Shown piece by piece: positions 53,922-63,036 of a DNA stretch of 64,000 bases. Numbering within the stretch: position 1 is the stretch's first letter; each line of letters begins with the position of its first letter. Under the pieces are notes generated by a model that worked only from the letters and a program-made list of their open reading frames with translations, had not been told where the DNA came from and did not search any database. Made by a program: the position numbers and the translations under genes. The stretch comes from Lachnospiraceae bacterium (GTDB taxonomy: Bacteria > Bacillota > Clostridia > Lachnospirales > Lachnospiraceae), in NCBI GenBank assembly GCA_024696615.1, contig JAILGS010000002.1:33128-97127 (forward strand), in the 5' to 3' direction.

Positions 53922-54737
53922 ATGAAAAATCAAAGAAATGAAGGGATGAAAGAACCAAAAAATACCGGATGCGTTCATTTTGTGGGGGCGGGGCCGGGAG
54001 CTGTAGATCTAATCACCCTTCGTGGAAAGAGCTATTTAGAAGAAGCGGATGTAATTATCTATGCCGGTTCCTTAGTAAATCCAGAATTACTTTCCTTTGC
54101 AAAGAAGGATGCCAGGATACATAATAGCGCCACCATGACCTTGGAAGAAGTCCTTGGGGTGATGGAAGAAGCCTGTAAAAAAGGGGAAAGGGTGGTGCGT
54201 CTGCACACGGGGGATCCAAGTATTTATGGTGCCATCAAAGAACAGATGGATGCTTTAGATCAGATGTCCATTCCCTATGATTGTTGTCCGGGGGTCTCTG
54301 CAGCCTTTGGTGCAGCAAGTTCCCTGTGTTTAGAATATACCCTTCCTGGAATTTCCCAGTCCTTAGTTCTTACCCGCATGGCGGGAAAAACCAAAGTTCC
54401 ACCTAAAGAGGAGATTCGCCTGTGGGCCAAGCATCAAAGTACCATGGCCATCTATCTTAGTACCTCCCTGTTAGAAGAATTGTGTGAACAGTTAGTAGAG
54501 GGTGGGTATTCCAAAGATACTCCTGCAGCCATTGTCTATAAAGCCACCTGGCCGGAAGAAGAGGCCTATGTGGGAACCATTGGGAACTTAGTGAGTTTAG
54601 CCAGGGAACATGGAATAAAAAAAACAGCACTGATTTTAGTGGGGGAGGTAATTTCCACCTCCCATTATGAAAAATCCAAATTATATGATGCCACCTTTTC
54701 TACAGAATACCGGATGGCTAAAACGGAGGACATATGA
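53922..54737 (+). CDS. cbiF: Cobalt-precorrin-4 C11-methyltransferase
   Basis: 271 residues, SAM-dependent uroporphyrinogen-type methylase fold. Motifs: HFVGAGPGAVDLITLRG, DVIIYAGSLVNPELL, RLHTGDPSIYGAI, CPGVSAAFGAASSL, SLVLTRMAGKTKVP and ALILVGEVI. Start 53922 chosen by GGAGGGG 9 bases upstream; the track start lies inside cbiD. ATGA overlap with cbiG. Confidence 0.95.
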   Translation: MKNQRNEGMKEPKNTGCVHFVGAGPGAVDLITLRGKSYLEEADVIIYAGSLVNPELLSFAKKDARIHNSATMTLEEVLGVMEEACKKGERVVRLHTGDPSIYGAIKEQMDALDQMSIPYDCCPGVSAAFGAASSLCLEYTLPGISQSLVLTRMAGKTKVPPKEEIRLWAKHQSTMAIYLSTSLLEELCEQLVEGGYSKDTPAAIVYKATWPEEEAYVGTIGNLVSLAREHGIKKTALILVGEVISTSHYEKSKLYDATFSTEYRMAKTEDI

Positions 54738-55777
54738 TTATACGGATTATGGCATTTACTAACGAAGGGAAAAAACTTGCAAGCCGCATGAAAGATTTAT
54801 GGACGAATCATGTGGTGGAAGTTTTTGATGGAACAATCCCAAGAACGGAATGGGTGAAAGAAGGATTTGACCTTAGAATTCCCATGGTATTTATCGGGGC
54901 CTGTGGTATTGCAGTGCGAACCATTGCTCCCTTTTTACAGGATAAATTAACGGATCCAGCCATCCTTGTAATGGATGAAGCGGGGGAATATGTGATTCCA
55001 ATTCTCTCCGGTCATGTGGGGGGCGCCAATGCTCTTTCTAGGGAAGTGGAAGCTCTTATGGGGGCAAAGCCGGTGATTACCACGGCCACGGATGTGCAGA
55101 AGAAATGTGCGATGGATGTGATTGCAAGAAAGAATGGTTTTCGCATTGTGAATCGCAGTCAGATTGCGGTGGTGGCTAAAAAAGCATTGGAAGGATATCC
55201 TATCAAACTCCTTTTATGCGATGGGATTACTGTAAAAGAACCTGTGCCGGAGGGGATTATGTGTTTCTTAGAACAGGACCATGCAGGGGGCTGTAAGGAT
55301 ATGGATGTGATCCTGTGTCAAACGATTCCTGAGGGGGATTTTTTAGCAGGAAAGAATGCTCCTTTGGTATTACAACATCAGGAGCTGATTCTTGGCATTG
55401 GCTGTAAGAAGGGCACGGTGCGGGAAGCAATCGATACCCTGGTTTTGGAAGCATTAAGTAATATTTCTTCTTCCATGGATGCGGTGGCGGGGATTGCCAC
55501 CATTGATTTAAAGAAAAGGGAATATGGACTCTTAGCCTTTGGTCAGTCTTATGGGAAGGATATTTATACATATGATGCCGAGACGTTAAAAGCGGTTTCT
55601 GGCACATTTGCAGAGTCCAAGTTCGTGGAAGAAATTACCGGGGTTGGCAATGTGTGCGAGCGTGCGGCGCTAAAAGCTGCGGGTGAGGGTGCCATGCTAA
55701 TAAGTCCAAAACTTGCTAAGAATGGAGTTACCGTAGCAATTGCAAGAAGAAAGGGTAGGATTGAAACATGGGAGTAA
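54734..55777 (+). CDS. cbiG: Cobalt-precorrin-5A hydrolase
   Basis: 347 residues. Opens the delta-lactone and releases acetaldehyde on the anaerobic pathway. N-terminal IRIMAFTNEGKKLA, central FIGACGIAVRTIAPFL, YVIPILSGHVGGANAL, TTATDVQKKCAMDV, and C-terminal domain LGIGCKKGTVREAI and EITGVGNVCERAAL. Presence of CbiG and CbiD marks the early-cobalt route. Confidence 0.95.
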   Translation: MIIRIMAFTNEGKKLASRMKDLWTNHVVEVFDGTIPRTEWVKEGFDLRIPMVFIGACGIAVRTIAPFLQDKLTDPAILVMDEAGEYVIPILSGHVGGANALSREVEALMGAKPVITTATDVQKKCAMDVIARKNGFRIVNRSQIAVVAKKALEGYPIKLLLCDGITVKEPVPEGIMCFLEQDHAGGCKDMDVILCQTIPEGDFLAGKNAPLVLQHQELILGIGCKKGTVREAIDTLVLEALSNISSSMDAVAGIATIDLKKREYGLLAFGQSYGKDIYTYDAETLKAVSGTFAESKFVEEITGVGNVCERAALKAAGEGAMLISPKLAKNGVTVAIARRKGRIETWE

Positions 55778-56499
55778 TCTATATTCTTGGTATGGGGCCG
55801 GGAAGTGCGGAGTATTTTACGGAGCAAATGAAGCGAGCCGTGGATGATAGTGACCTAATCATCGGATATACCGTCTATGTGGATTTATTAAAGAAGGCCT
55901 ATCCGGACAAAATCTATGAAAGTACGGGAATGAAGCAGGAATTAAATCGCTGCCGTCTGGCATATGAGCGGGCGCTGGAAGGAAAAAATGTAGCCTTGAT
56001 CTGCAGTGGGGATGCGGGAGTGTATGGCATGGCAAGTCCCATGTATGAGCTTTTACCGGAGTATCCGGGGGTGGAACTCGTGGTGATCCCTGGCATTACA
56101 GCGGCGCTAAGTGGGGCTGCGATTCTTGGGGCACCGGTGAATCATGATTTTTGTCTGATTAGTTTAAGTGATCTATTAACTCCCTTAGAACAGATTAAAA
56201 AGCGGCTTAAAGCGGCAGTGTTTGGGAATTTTGTGGTGGTATTATATAATCCGGCCTCCCATCATCGAAAGGATTATTTAAAACGTGCAGTGGAATATAT
56301 GATGGAAGAGGGTGCAAGTCCGGACCTTGCCTGCGGTTATGTGGAACGCATTGGGCGAGAAGGGGAGCATGGTGTCATCTGTACCTTGGAGGAATTAAAG
56401 GATGCACCGGTGAATATGTTTACCACAGTATTTATTGGAAATTCGGAAAGTTATCATAGCCAGGGAAAATTAATTACCAAGAGAGGGTATCATGAGTGA
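55768..56499 (+). CDS. cbiH: Cobalt-precorrin-3B C17-methyltransferase
   Basis: 243 residues. Motifs: IYILGMGPGSAEYFTEQM, DLIIGYTVYVDLL, LICSGDAGVYGMASPM, VIPGITAALSGAAILGAP, FCLISLSDLLTP and FVVVLYNPASHHR. Overlaps cbiG by 10 and the next gene by 8 bases. Confidence 0.95.
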   Translation: MGVIYILGMGPGSAEYFTEQMKRAVDDSDLIIGYTVYVDLLKKAYPDKIYESTGMKQELNRCRLAYERALEGKNVALICSGDAGVYGMASPMYELLPEYPGVELVVIPGITAALSGAAILGAPVNHDFCLISLSDLLTPLEQIKKRLKAAVFGNFVVVLYNPASHHRKDYLKRAVEYMMEEGASPDLACGYVERIGREGEHGVICTLEELKDAPVNMFTTVFIGNSESYHSQGKLITKRGYHE

Positions 56500-58582
56500 G
56501 ATTCTAATCTTTGCAGGAACCACGGAGGGACGGGAAATTGCCAAATTTCTAAGTGATCGAAGGGTTCCCTGTGATGTATGTGTGGCAACAGAATATGGGG
56601 AACAGGTGATGGAGCATCTTCCTTTCGTTACCCTTCATCAGGGACGATTGGATTGTGGTGGCATGGAGGAATTGTATCAAAACTGTGGAACCAAACTGGT
56701 GATTGATGCCACCCATCCCTATGCCAGCGTGGTAACAAAGACGATTCTTGACAGTGTAACAAGGACTGATATTTCCTATCTTCGTCTTCTTCGGAAAGCC
56801 GAGGAGGATTTTTGCTATGAGCAAATGAGCTATTATCAGGATGTTTCTGCCTGTGTGATGGCCCTGTCCCAGTGTGAGGGAAATATTCTTCTTACTACGG
56901 GAAGTAAGGATTTATCCCAGTTTACCAAGCTGGAAGAAGTAAAGAAGCGAATCTATGCAAGAATTCTTCCAGGGATGGAAAGTCTGGAACTTGCCTATGG
57001 GGCGGGACTTTCTGGAAAGCAGATTTTAGCGCTTCAGGGGCCGTTTTCTAAGGATATGAACCTTGCCATGTTACGTCAATATCATATTGCACATTTGGTA
57101 ACGAAGGACAGTGGGAAAGAAGGCGGCGTGGATGAAAAAATCCTTGCTGCTAAGGAACTTGGAATTCGGGTGCATTGCATCCGTAGACCGAAGGAAGGGG
57201 CACAGTGCACCTATTCTTTGGAAGAAGTGAAGGAATATCTGGAACATTGGTACTTGGCGAGGGAAGGGGAGCGTATGGAATTAACCAAGGAACAGGAAGG
57301 AATAAAGCGGATTTCTTTGATAGGAATCGGCTGCGGAAATCCAAGTCTTCTTACCTTAGAAGCCAAGCAATGTATCGAAGAAGCGGATGTGGTGATTGGA
57401 GCAAGACGAATGCTGGATTCCATGCGCCCATATCTACGGGGAAGCATGAGGGTTGCATATATTGCCAAGGACATTGTTAAGGCCTTGATGGAAGAAAAAG
57501 GAAAGATTGCGATTCTTTTTTCCGGGGATTCTGGCTTTTATAGTGGTTGTTTTTTGGCTTCCCAAGGGATTCAGGAAGCCATGGAAGAGGGAAAAATTCC
57601 CCCATGTAAGGTGGAGATTTTGCCAGGAATTTCTTCTTTGTCCTATTTTTCCGCAAAGCTTGGAATTCCTTATCAGGATGCTCTCATTCTAAGTCTTCAT
57701 GGCACGGAGCCTGAAGTATGGAGAAGGAAGTTAGAAGAAGGAATTGCTTCCTGGAAGATGGGGGAGGAGAGCTTTCATAAAATCTTTTTCCTTACTTCCT
57801 CCGGGGAGGATGTGACCAATATTCAAGTTGCCCTCAGGGAACTTGGCATGGAAGAGGATGCCAAAGTCCATGTGGGATATCAATTATCCTATCCGGAAGA
57901 GGAGATTACCTGCCATCCCTTAAAGGAGGACTGGATCCCTCATTCCACAGGACTCTATGTGGGAATGATTGTGGGAAGAATGAAAGCCTCTTGCAGGGAC
58001 AAAGGCGTTTTGGTTCCTTCCCTGGAAGATCATCAACTGTTACGGGACAAGGTTCCCATGACCAAGGAAGAAATTCGAATGATTTCTGTCAGTCGCCTGG
58101 GGGTAAAGAAGGGGGATGTGGTCTATGATATCGGTTCTGGAACCGGTTCCATCTCCGTGCAACTGGGACTTTTATCCTCATCCCTTACCATCTATGCCAT
58201 GGAAGGTAAGAAGGAAGCGGTTTCTTTAACGAAAGAGAATGTGAAGAAATTTGGCTTAACCAATGTGCATGTGGTGGAAGGAATGGCACCGGAGGCTTTC
58301 GCTGACTTACCGGTGGCGGATGCAGCTTTTATTGGAGGAAGTCGCGGAAAATTAGGAGAAATTCTAAGTGCTTTACGAAGTCAAAATCCTCATATGCGTA
58401 TTGTTGTGAATGCAGTGAGTTTAGAAACCATGGGCAAGATGCAGGAATTATTAAAAACTCTACCCCACAAAGATTTATCCATATCCCAGGTGGCAGTTAC
58501 GGGAATCCGTTCCCTGGGGGAACATCAACTTTTAGATGCCAATAATCCAGTGTGGATCTATGCCTTTACTTTGGCAGGATAA
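56492..58582 (+). CDS. Fused precorrin-6A reductase (CbiJ) / precorrin-6Y methylase (CbiE) / decarboxylating methylase (CbiT)
   Basis: 696 residues, three complete domains. CbiJ about 1-255: ILIFAGTTEGREIAKFL, VIDATHPYASVVT, LLTTGSKDL, HLVTKDSGKEGGVDEK. CbiE about 271-480: ISLIGIGCGNPSLLTLEA, VVIGARRMLDS, ILFSGDSGFYSG, LPGISSLSYFSAKLG. CbiT about 500-696: MISVSRLGVKKGDVVYDIG, SGTGSISVQL, VEGMAPEAFADLP, AAFIGGSRGKL. Together these carry out reduction, C5/C15 methylation and C12 decarboxylation in adjacent steps. Confidence 0.94.
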   Translation: MSEILIFAGTTEGREIAKFLSDRRVPCDVCVATEYGEQVMEHLPFVTLHQGRLDCGGMEELYQNCGTKLVIDATHPYASVVTKTILDSVTRTDISYLRLLRKAEEDFCYEQMSYYQDVSACVMALSQCEGNILLTTGSKDLSQFTKLEEVKKRIYARILPGMESLELAYGAGLSGKQILALQGPFSKDMNLAMLRQYHIAHLVTKDSGKEGGVDEKILAAKELGIRVHCIRRPKEGAQCTYSLEEVKEYLEHWYLAREGERMELTKEQEGIKRISLIGIGCGNPSLLTLEAKQCIEEADVVIGARRMLDSMRPYLRGSMRVAYIAKDIVKALMEEKGKIAILFSGDSGFYSGCFLASQGIQEAMEEGKIPPCKVEILPGISSLSYFSAKLGIPYQDALILSLHGTEPEVWRRKLEEGIASWKMGEESFHKIFFLTSSGEDVTNIQVALRELGMEEDAKVHVGYQLSYPEEEITCHPLKEDWIPHSTGLYVGMIVGRMKASCRDKGVLVPSLEDHQLLRDKVPMTKEEIRMISVSRLGVKKGDVVYDIGSGTGSISVQLGLLSSSLTIYAMEGKKEAVSLTKENVKKFGLTNVHVVEGMAPEAFADLPVADAAFIGGSRGKLGEILSALRSQNPHMRIVVNAVSLETMGKMQELLKTLPHKDLSISQVAVTGIRSLGEHQLLDANNPVWIYAFTLAG

Positions 58583-58599
58583 GAATAAGGGAGGATGCA

Positions 58600-60009
58600 A
58601 TGTCGAAGGACTTTATGATTGCAGCTACGGGAAGTGGCTGTGGGAAAACCACCATAACCTGTGCCCTGTTAGGAGCCATACAAGAACTTGGATATTCGGT
58701 TCGCTCCTTTAAATGTGGCCCGGACTATATTGATCCCATGTTCCATACCAAGGTTCTTGGGATTCCTTCGAGAAATTTAGATCTCTTCTTTACGGATGAG
58801 AAGGGTGTCAGGGCTCTCTATGAGCGGGATGCTTCGAAGTATGAGGTGAGTGTGGTGGAAGGAGTAATGGGATTATATGATGGAATGCATCCATCCTCCC
58901 CGCAGGCTTCCTCCTATGACCTTGCAAGAAGCCTGGATCTTCCCATACTTCTTGTGGTGGATTGTAAGGGCATGGGGCGTTCCCTTCTTTCCGTAATCAA
59001 AGGTTTTTTAGCAGATGATTTGGATGGTCGCATTGGGGGAGTCTTTTTAAATCGAATTTCTCCGAACTATTATGAAACCATTGCACCCATTATTACCAAA
59101 GAACTCTCCCTCCCTGTGCTTGGATACCTTCCGGTCCTTAAGGATTATGATTGTCAGAGCCGCTACCTTGGTTTAAAACTACCGGAAGAAATTCCGGGGA
59201 TTCGTTGGAAATTCCAGGATCTTTCCAGGAAACTGATGGAATATACGGATGTTTCCAGAATGCTTAACATACTAGAAGCACATAGCGACAAGAAGGGGAA
59301 GGAGTCACTAGAATCCAAGGAAATACTTGAATCCAAGGAAGTCCCCTTCGTAAATCCATCCTTTCCTCCAGTTTTGATTGGAGTAGCCAGGGATGAGGCT
59401 TTTTGTTTTTATTACGAAGATAACCTTCGCTTGCTAGAAGAAGCGGGAGCAAAACTTGTGGAATTTTCCCCACTGCGGGATGATAAGCTCCCTTCTGGTA
59501 TTTCCGGTCTTCTTCTTGGAGGCGGGTATCCGGAACTGCATGCCAGCGCTTTAGCTTCTAACACCTCCATGAAACAGGAGATTTTTTCCCTTCTTCAACA
59601 GGGCCTTCCTTCCTTAGCAGAATGCGGGGGATACATGTATCTTCATGAGGCCATGGAAGATGAGCATGGGGAAAGTTATCCCATGGTTTCCATCCTTCCT
59701 GGCAAATGTGTGAACCGGGGAAAATTAGTTCGCTTTGGATATGTAACATTGGAAGAGAAGGAGAAACGTTTCTTAACAGCGGGAGAACATTCCTGTATGA
59801 AGGGGCATGAATTTCATTATTATGATGATACAATTCCCGGAGAGGATGTACTTAGTACGAAGCCGGTAACGTTAAAATCCTGGTCTTCTTCCTATGTGAA
59901 CGAGAATCACTGGTGGGGGTGGACACATTTGTACTATCCATCCAATCCGGAGTTTGTCACAGCATTCATCCAGGCCTGTAGGAGGTGGCGCGATGGAGAA
60001 TTCTCATAA
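58600..60009 (+). CDS. cbiA: Cobyrinate a,c-diamide synthase
   Basis: 469 residues. ATP-dependent amidation of the a and c side chains. P-loop MIAATGSGCGKTTITCAL, FKCGPDYIDPMFH, VVEGVMGLYDGM, GVFLNRISPNYY, and a glutamine amidotransferase domain with LLLGGGYPELHA and nucleophile Cys in LAECGGYMYLHE. A short charged repeat (SLESKEILESKEV) is inserted before the amidotransferase domain. Start 58600 after GGGAGG. Confidence 0.95.
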   Translation: MSKDFMIAATGSGCGKTTITCALLGAIQELGYSVRSFKCGPDYIDPMFHTKVLGIPSRNLDLFFTDEKGVRALYERDASKYEVSVVEGVMGLYDGMHPSSPQASSYDLARSLDLPILLVVDCKGMGRSLLSVIKGFLADDLDGRIGGVFLNRISPNYYETIAPIITKELSLPVLGYLPVLKDYDCQSRYLGLKLPEEIPGIRWKFQDLSRKLMEYTDVSRMLNILEAHSDKKGKESLESKEILESKEVPFVNPSFPPVLIGVARDEAFCFYYEDNLRLLEEAGAKLVEFSPLRDDKLPSGISGLLLGGGYPELHASALASNTSMKQEIFSLLQQGLPSLAECGGYMYLHEAMEDEHGESYPMVSILPGKCVNRGKLVRFGYVTLEEKEKRFLTAGEHSCMKGHEFHYYDDTIPGEDVLSTKPVTLKSWSSSYVNENHWWGWTHLYYPSNPEFVTAFIQACRRWRDGEFS

Positions 60010-60229
60010 ATATTTTGAAAATAGGGACTGTAAGTACTATCCCTGTCATAAGGGAATGGAACATATGAATTGTATGTTTTGCTATTGTCCGTTGTATCAT
60101 TTGGAGCATTGTCCGGGAAATCCTAAGTGGATCGAAAAGGGGGAGAAAAAGATTAAAAGCTGTGTCAATTGCACTTTTCCCCATGATCCGGCCAATTATG
60201 ACAAGGTGATGGAAGCATTAAAAAAATAG
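59993..60229 (+). CDS. Cysteine-rich small-domain protein of the cobalamin operon
   Basis: 78 residues with nine Cys: RDCKYYPCHKG, NCMFCYCPLYHLEHC, KSCVNCTFPHDPANYDKV. Matches the Cys_rich small domain family (PF04071) often found beside cobalamin genes, role unknown, probably metal binding. AGGAGG 7 bases before the ATG at 59993. Overlaps cbiA by 17 bases. Last gene before the operon terminator. Confidence 0.85.
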   Translation: MENSHKYFENRDCKYYPCHKGMEHMNCMFCYCPLYHLEHCPGNPKWIEKGEKKIKSCVNCTFPHDPANYDKVMEALKK

Positions 60230-60247
60230 TATTTATCAATGAATTCC

Positions 60248-60280
60248 GGGGAACTTCCAAAAAAGAAGTTCCCTTTTTGA
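60248..60280 (+). terminator. Terminator of the cobalamin operon
   Basis: GGGAACTTC-CAAAAAAG-GAAGTTCCC (9 bp) followed by TTTTTGATGTTTTT. It marks the end of a unit running from about 39.7 kb. Confidence 0.9.
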
Positions 60281-60299
60281 TGTTTTTATTAAATTTTTC

Positions 60300-60327
60300 T
60301 TGACCTTTTAAAAAAAACAGTTATTCT
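60300..60327 (+). promoter_or_regulatory. Promoter of the feo operon
   Basis: TTGACC, 16 bases, TATTCT. About 57 bases before feoA. Confidence 0.5.
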
Positions 60328-60354
60328 ATTAGATGTACGTAAATGCGAGATTTA

Positions 60355-60368
60355 AGTTAATTATAACT
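60355..60368. promoter_or_regulatory. Palindrome in the feoA leader, possible metal-regulator site
   Basis: AGTTA-ATTA-TAACT, embedded in TTAAGTTAATTATAACTAA. Resembles DtxR/IdeR-like operators in plan; AT-rich, so tentative. Confidence 0.35.
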
Positions 60369-60383
60369 AACGGAGAAAGAACT

Positions 60384-60599
60384 ATGACACTCAATGATGC
60401 AGAATTAGGAAAAGAATATCTAATCAAAGATCTAAAGTTAGATGGAGATGAAGATCTTCAGTCTTTTTTATTTTCTTTAGGATGCTATAGCGGAGAGAAG
60501 ATTACTGTAGTGGATAAGCACAAGAATTTAGTGGTATCCATTAAGGACGCTCGCTATAACATTGATCCGGATTTGGCAGACGTGATTGTAATCGAATAA
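60384..60599 (+). CDS. feoA: FeoA-domain protein
   Basis: 71 residues, SH3-like FeoA domain: LGKEYLIKDLKLDGDEDLQS, LFSLGCYSGEKITVVDK, and VSIKDARYNIDPDLADVIVI. Cytosolic partner of FeoB. Start 60384 with GGAGAAAG 7 bases upstream; the track start 17 codons earlier has none. Confidence 0.92.
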   Translation: MTLNDAELGKEYLIKDLKLDGDEDLQSFLFSLGCYSGEKITVVDKHKNLVVSIKDARYNIDPDLADVIVIE

Positions 60600-60678
60600 T
60601 CACATCGTCATGTGAATTTCACCAATAAGAAAAGTATTCAAAGAACTATGTGTCGATTATAGAATGCGCAAGCATTTT

Positions 60679-60732
60679 TATAATACATCCCCCTAAAAGT
60701 ACATCATGCGAGATGACTTTTAAAAAAGGGGG
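60679..60732 (+). promoter_or_regulatory. TATAAT and structured leader before feoB
   Basis: TATAAT (60679-60684) is followed at once by a long stem: CCCCCT-AAAAGT-A-CATC, loop ATGCGA, GATG-ACTTTT-AAAAA-AGGGGG (16 pairs with a bulge). The stem would lie at the 5' end of a feoB transcript. Function unknown. Confidence 0.5.
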
Positions 60733-60766
60733 TAAAATTACGCGTTAAAAGTTAGGAGGAACGAAC

Positions 60767-62767
60767 ATGCGAATTGCGTTGACGGGTAATCCCAATAGTG
60801 GAAAAACGACAATGTATAATCGTCTCACTGGACGCAGTGAAAAGATTGGTAACTGGGCTGGTGTAACAGTCGACAAGAAGGAAAGTCCAATCAAGAAGAA
60901 TTATTATGATGGAGAGCAGGAGTTAATCGCGGTAGATTTACCAGGTGCTTATTCCATGTCTCCCTTTACTTCAGAGGAGAGTATCACTAGCGGCTATGTA
61001 AAGAATGAACATCCGGATGTTATTATTAACATTGTGGATGCTAGTAATTTAAGCCGAAGTCTCTTTTTTACCACACAGTTATTGGAACTTGGAATTCCAG
61101 TGGTTGTGGCATTAAATAAGACGGATGTGAATGGTAAGAAGGGCAATAAGATCGATGTTGCTAAACTTTCTGAAAAATTAGGTTGTCCAATTGTTGAAAC
61201 GGTTGCAACGGATGGAGATGGCTTAAAGGAAGTAGTTAAGAAGGCTACAGAAATCGCAGGAAAGGGCCAGAAAGCGCCTTATGATGAAGGTGCTGTGGAT
61301 CTCACCAAGAAGGATGAAGTAGAGGCTTCTGACCGTAAGCGTTTTGATTTCGTGAATGGAATTGTGAAGGATGTAGAAGATCGTAAGGTAATGACCAAGG
61401 AAAAGACCAAGGGTGATGCTTTGGATCGTGTATTAACACATCCTGTATGGGGATTACTTATCTTCGCAGCCATTATGTTTGTTGTATTTTATGTATCACA
61501 GACCACGGTGGGAACCTGGCTTGCTAATCTGTTAGTTGGATGGATTGAAGCATTCCAGGGCTATGTGGGTGAACTCATGGCGGATGCTAACCCTTTATTA
61601 TATGCACTGTTAGTTGACGGTATTATCGGTGGTGTAGGTGCTGTTGTTGGTTTCCTTCCACTGGTAATGGTAATGTATTTCTTAATTGCATTATTAGAAG
61701 ATTGTGGTTATATGGCTCGTGCAACCGTTGTCTTAGATCCAATCTTTAAGCGTGTAGGTCTTTCCGGTAAGTCCGTAATCCCTATGGTAATCGGTACCGG
61801 TTGTGGTATTCCAGCTATTATGGCATGCCGTACCATTCGTAATGAACGTGAAAGACGTGCCACTGCAATGCTTGCTACTTTTATGCCATGTGGAGCAAAG
61901 CTTCCCGTCATTGCATTATTCGCAGGAGCATTCTTCCCAGATGCTAAGTGGATTAGTTTTGTATGCTACATGACTGGTATTGTATTAGTTCTTTTAGGGG
62001 CGTTATTAATTAAGGCAATTACTGGCTCCAAATTCCGTAAGAGCTTCTTTATTATCGAGTTGCCAGAATATAAGGTTCCAAGTCTTCTTTTTGCTTTCAA
62101 GTCCATGTTAGAGCGTGGTAAGGCATATATTATTAAGGCCGGAACCATTATCTTAGTATGTAATACCGTAGTACAGATCATGCAGGCATTTAATTGGAAC
62201 TTTGAGCTTGTGGAAGAGGGCATGGAAGATACCTCCATTCTTGCATCCGTTGCAGGTCCTTTCGCTGTGTTATTAGTTCCAATCGTAGGTGTTGCCGCTT
62301 GGCAGCTTGCTGCTGCAGCAATTACCGGCTTTATTGCTAAGGAAAATGTTGTAGGTACCATTGCTACCGTATATGCAATTACCAATCTGGTGGATCCGGA
62401 TGAATTAGAATTAGTAGGTTCTGGTAACGAAGTAGCTACAGTTCTTGGAATTACCAAGGTGGCAGCACTTGCTTATCTGATGTTCAATCTCTATACACCT
62501 CCTTGCTTTGCTGCTCTTGGTGCGATGAATTCCGAGATGAAGTCTGCTAAGTGGTTATGGGGTGCGATTGGTTTACAGCTTGCAACTGGATATACTATTG
62601 GATTCTTGGTATATCAGATCGGTACCCTGATTGTTACGGGTAGTTTTGGTGCTGGTTTTGTTGGCGGTCTCATTGCAGTATTGGTATTTGCTGCAATTAT
62701 CGCAGGCATCATTATTCATAATCAGAAGCAGTTTGCAAAGGAATATGCCTTAAAGGCAAATGCTTAA
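60767..62767 (+). CDS. feoB: Ferrous iron transporter FeoB
   Basis: 666 residues. G domain with G1 GNPNSGKTTMYN, G3 DLPGAYSM, G4 ALNKTDVNGKK; then a membrane domain with two Gate motifs (GYMARATVVLDPIFKRVGLS, IPMVIGTGCGIPAIMACRT), MLATFMPCGAKLPVI and FIAKENVVGTIATVYA. Slightly shorter than E. coli FeoB. Strong TTAGGAGGA site. Followed by its small Cys-rich partner. Confidence 0.97.
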   Translation: MRIALTGNPNSGKTTMYNRLTGRSEKIGNWAGVTVDKKESPIKKNYYDGEQELIAVDLPGAYSMSPFTSEESITSGYVKNEHPDVIINIVDASNLSRSLFFTTQLLELGIPVVVALNKTDVNGKKGNKIDVAKLSEKLGCPIVETVATDGDGLKEVVKKATEIAGKGQKAPYDEGAVDLTKKDEVEASDRKRFDFVNGIVKDVEDRKVMTKEKTKGDALDRVLTHPVWGLLIFAAIMFVVFYVSQTTVGTWLANLLVGWIEAFQGYVGELMADANPLLYALLVDGIIGGVGAVVGFLPLVMVMYFLIALLEDCGYMARATVVLDPIFKRVGLSGKSVIPMVIGTGCGIPAIMACRTIRNERERRATAMLATFMPCGAKLPVIALFAGAFFPDAKWISFVCYMTGIVLVLLGALLIKAITGSKFRKSFFIIELPEYKVPSLLFAFKSMLERGKAYIIKAGTIILVCNTVVQIMQAFNWNFELVEEGMEDTSILASVAGPFAVLLVPIVGVAAWQLAAAAITGFIAKENVVGTIATVYAITNLVDPDELELVGSGNEVATVLGITKVAALAYLMFNLYTPPCFAALGAMNSEMKSAKWLWGAIGLQLATGYTIGFLVYQIGTLIVTGSFGAGFVGGLIAVLVFAAIIAGIIIHNQKQFAKEYALKANA

Positions 62768-62796
62768 ACCGAACTTAGGAAATAGGAGGTGAGCAT

Positions 62797-62967
62797 ATGG
62801 TTGATGTCATTGCAACCCTGGTAATCCTTTCCCTGGTATTTGGTGCTTCTTATTATATTTATCGTGCAAAGAGAAAGGGAAGACAGTGTATTGGTTGCCC
62901 GGTGTCCGGGGAATGCCAAAAACAACGAGCAGCGAAAGAATGCTGTCATTGCCATTCCAAAGATTAA
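62797..62967 (+). CDS. FeoB-associated Cys-rich membrane protein
   Basis: 56 residues, not in the ORF track. One N-terminal transmembrane helix (VIATLVILSLVFGASYYIY), a basic stretch, then Cys-rich tail CIGCPVSGEC and ECCHCHSKD. Matches the small FeoB-associated family (PF12669). AGGAGG 9 bases before the ATG. The tail may bind Fe2+ in the cytosol. Confidence 0.88.
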   Translation: MVDVIATLVILSLVFGASYYIYRAKRKGRQCIGCPVSGECQKQRAAKECCHCHSKD

Positions 62968-63002
62968 TAAAACTTGTATTATTTTTTAGAATCAATTAAA
63001 GA

Positions 63003-63036
63003 AAGCCTACCGATTAATATCGGCAGGCTTTTTTCT
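63003..63036 (+). terminator. Terminator of the feo operon
   Basis: AAGCCTACCGAT-TAAT-ATCGGCAGGCTT, 12-bp stem with one mismatch, followed by TTTTCTTT. Confidence 0.88.
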
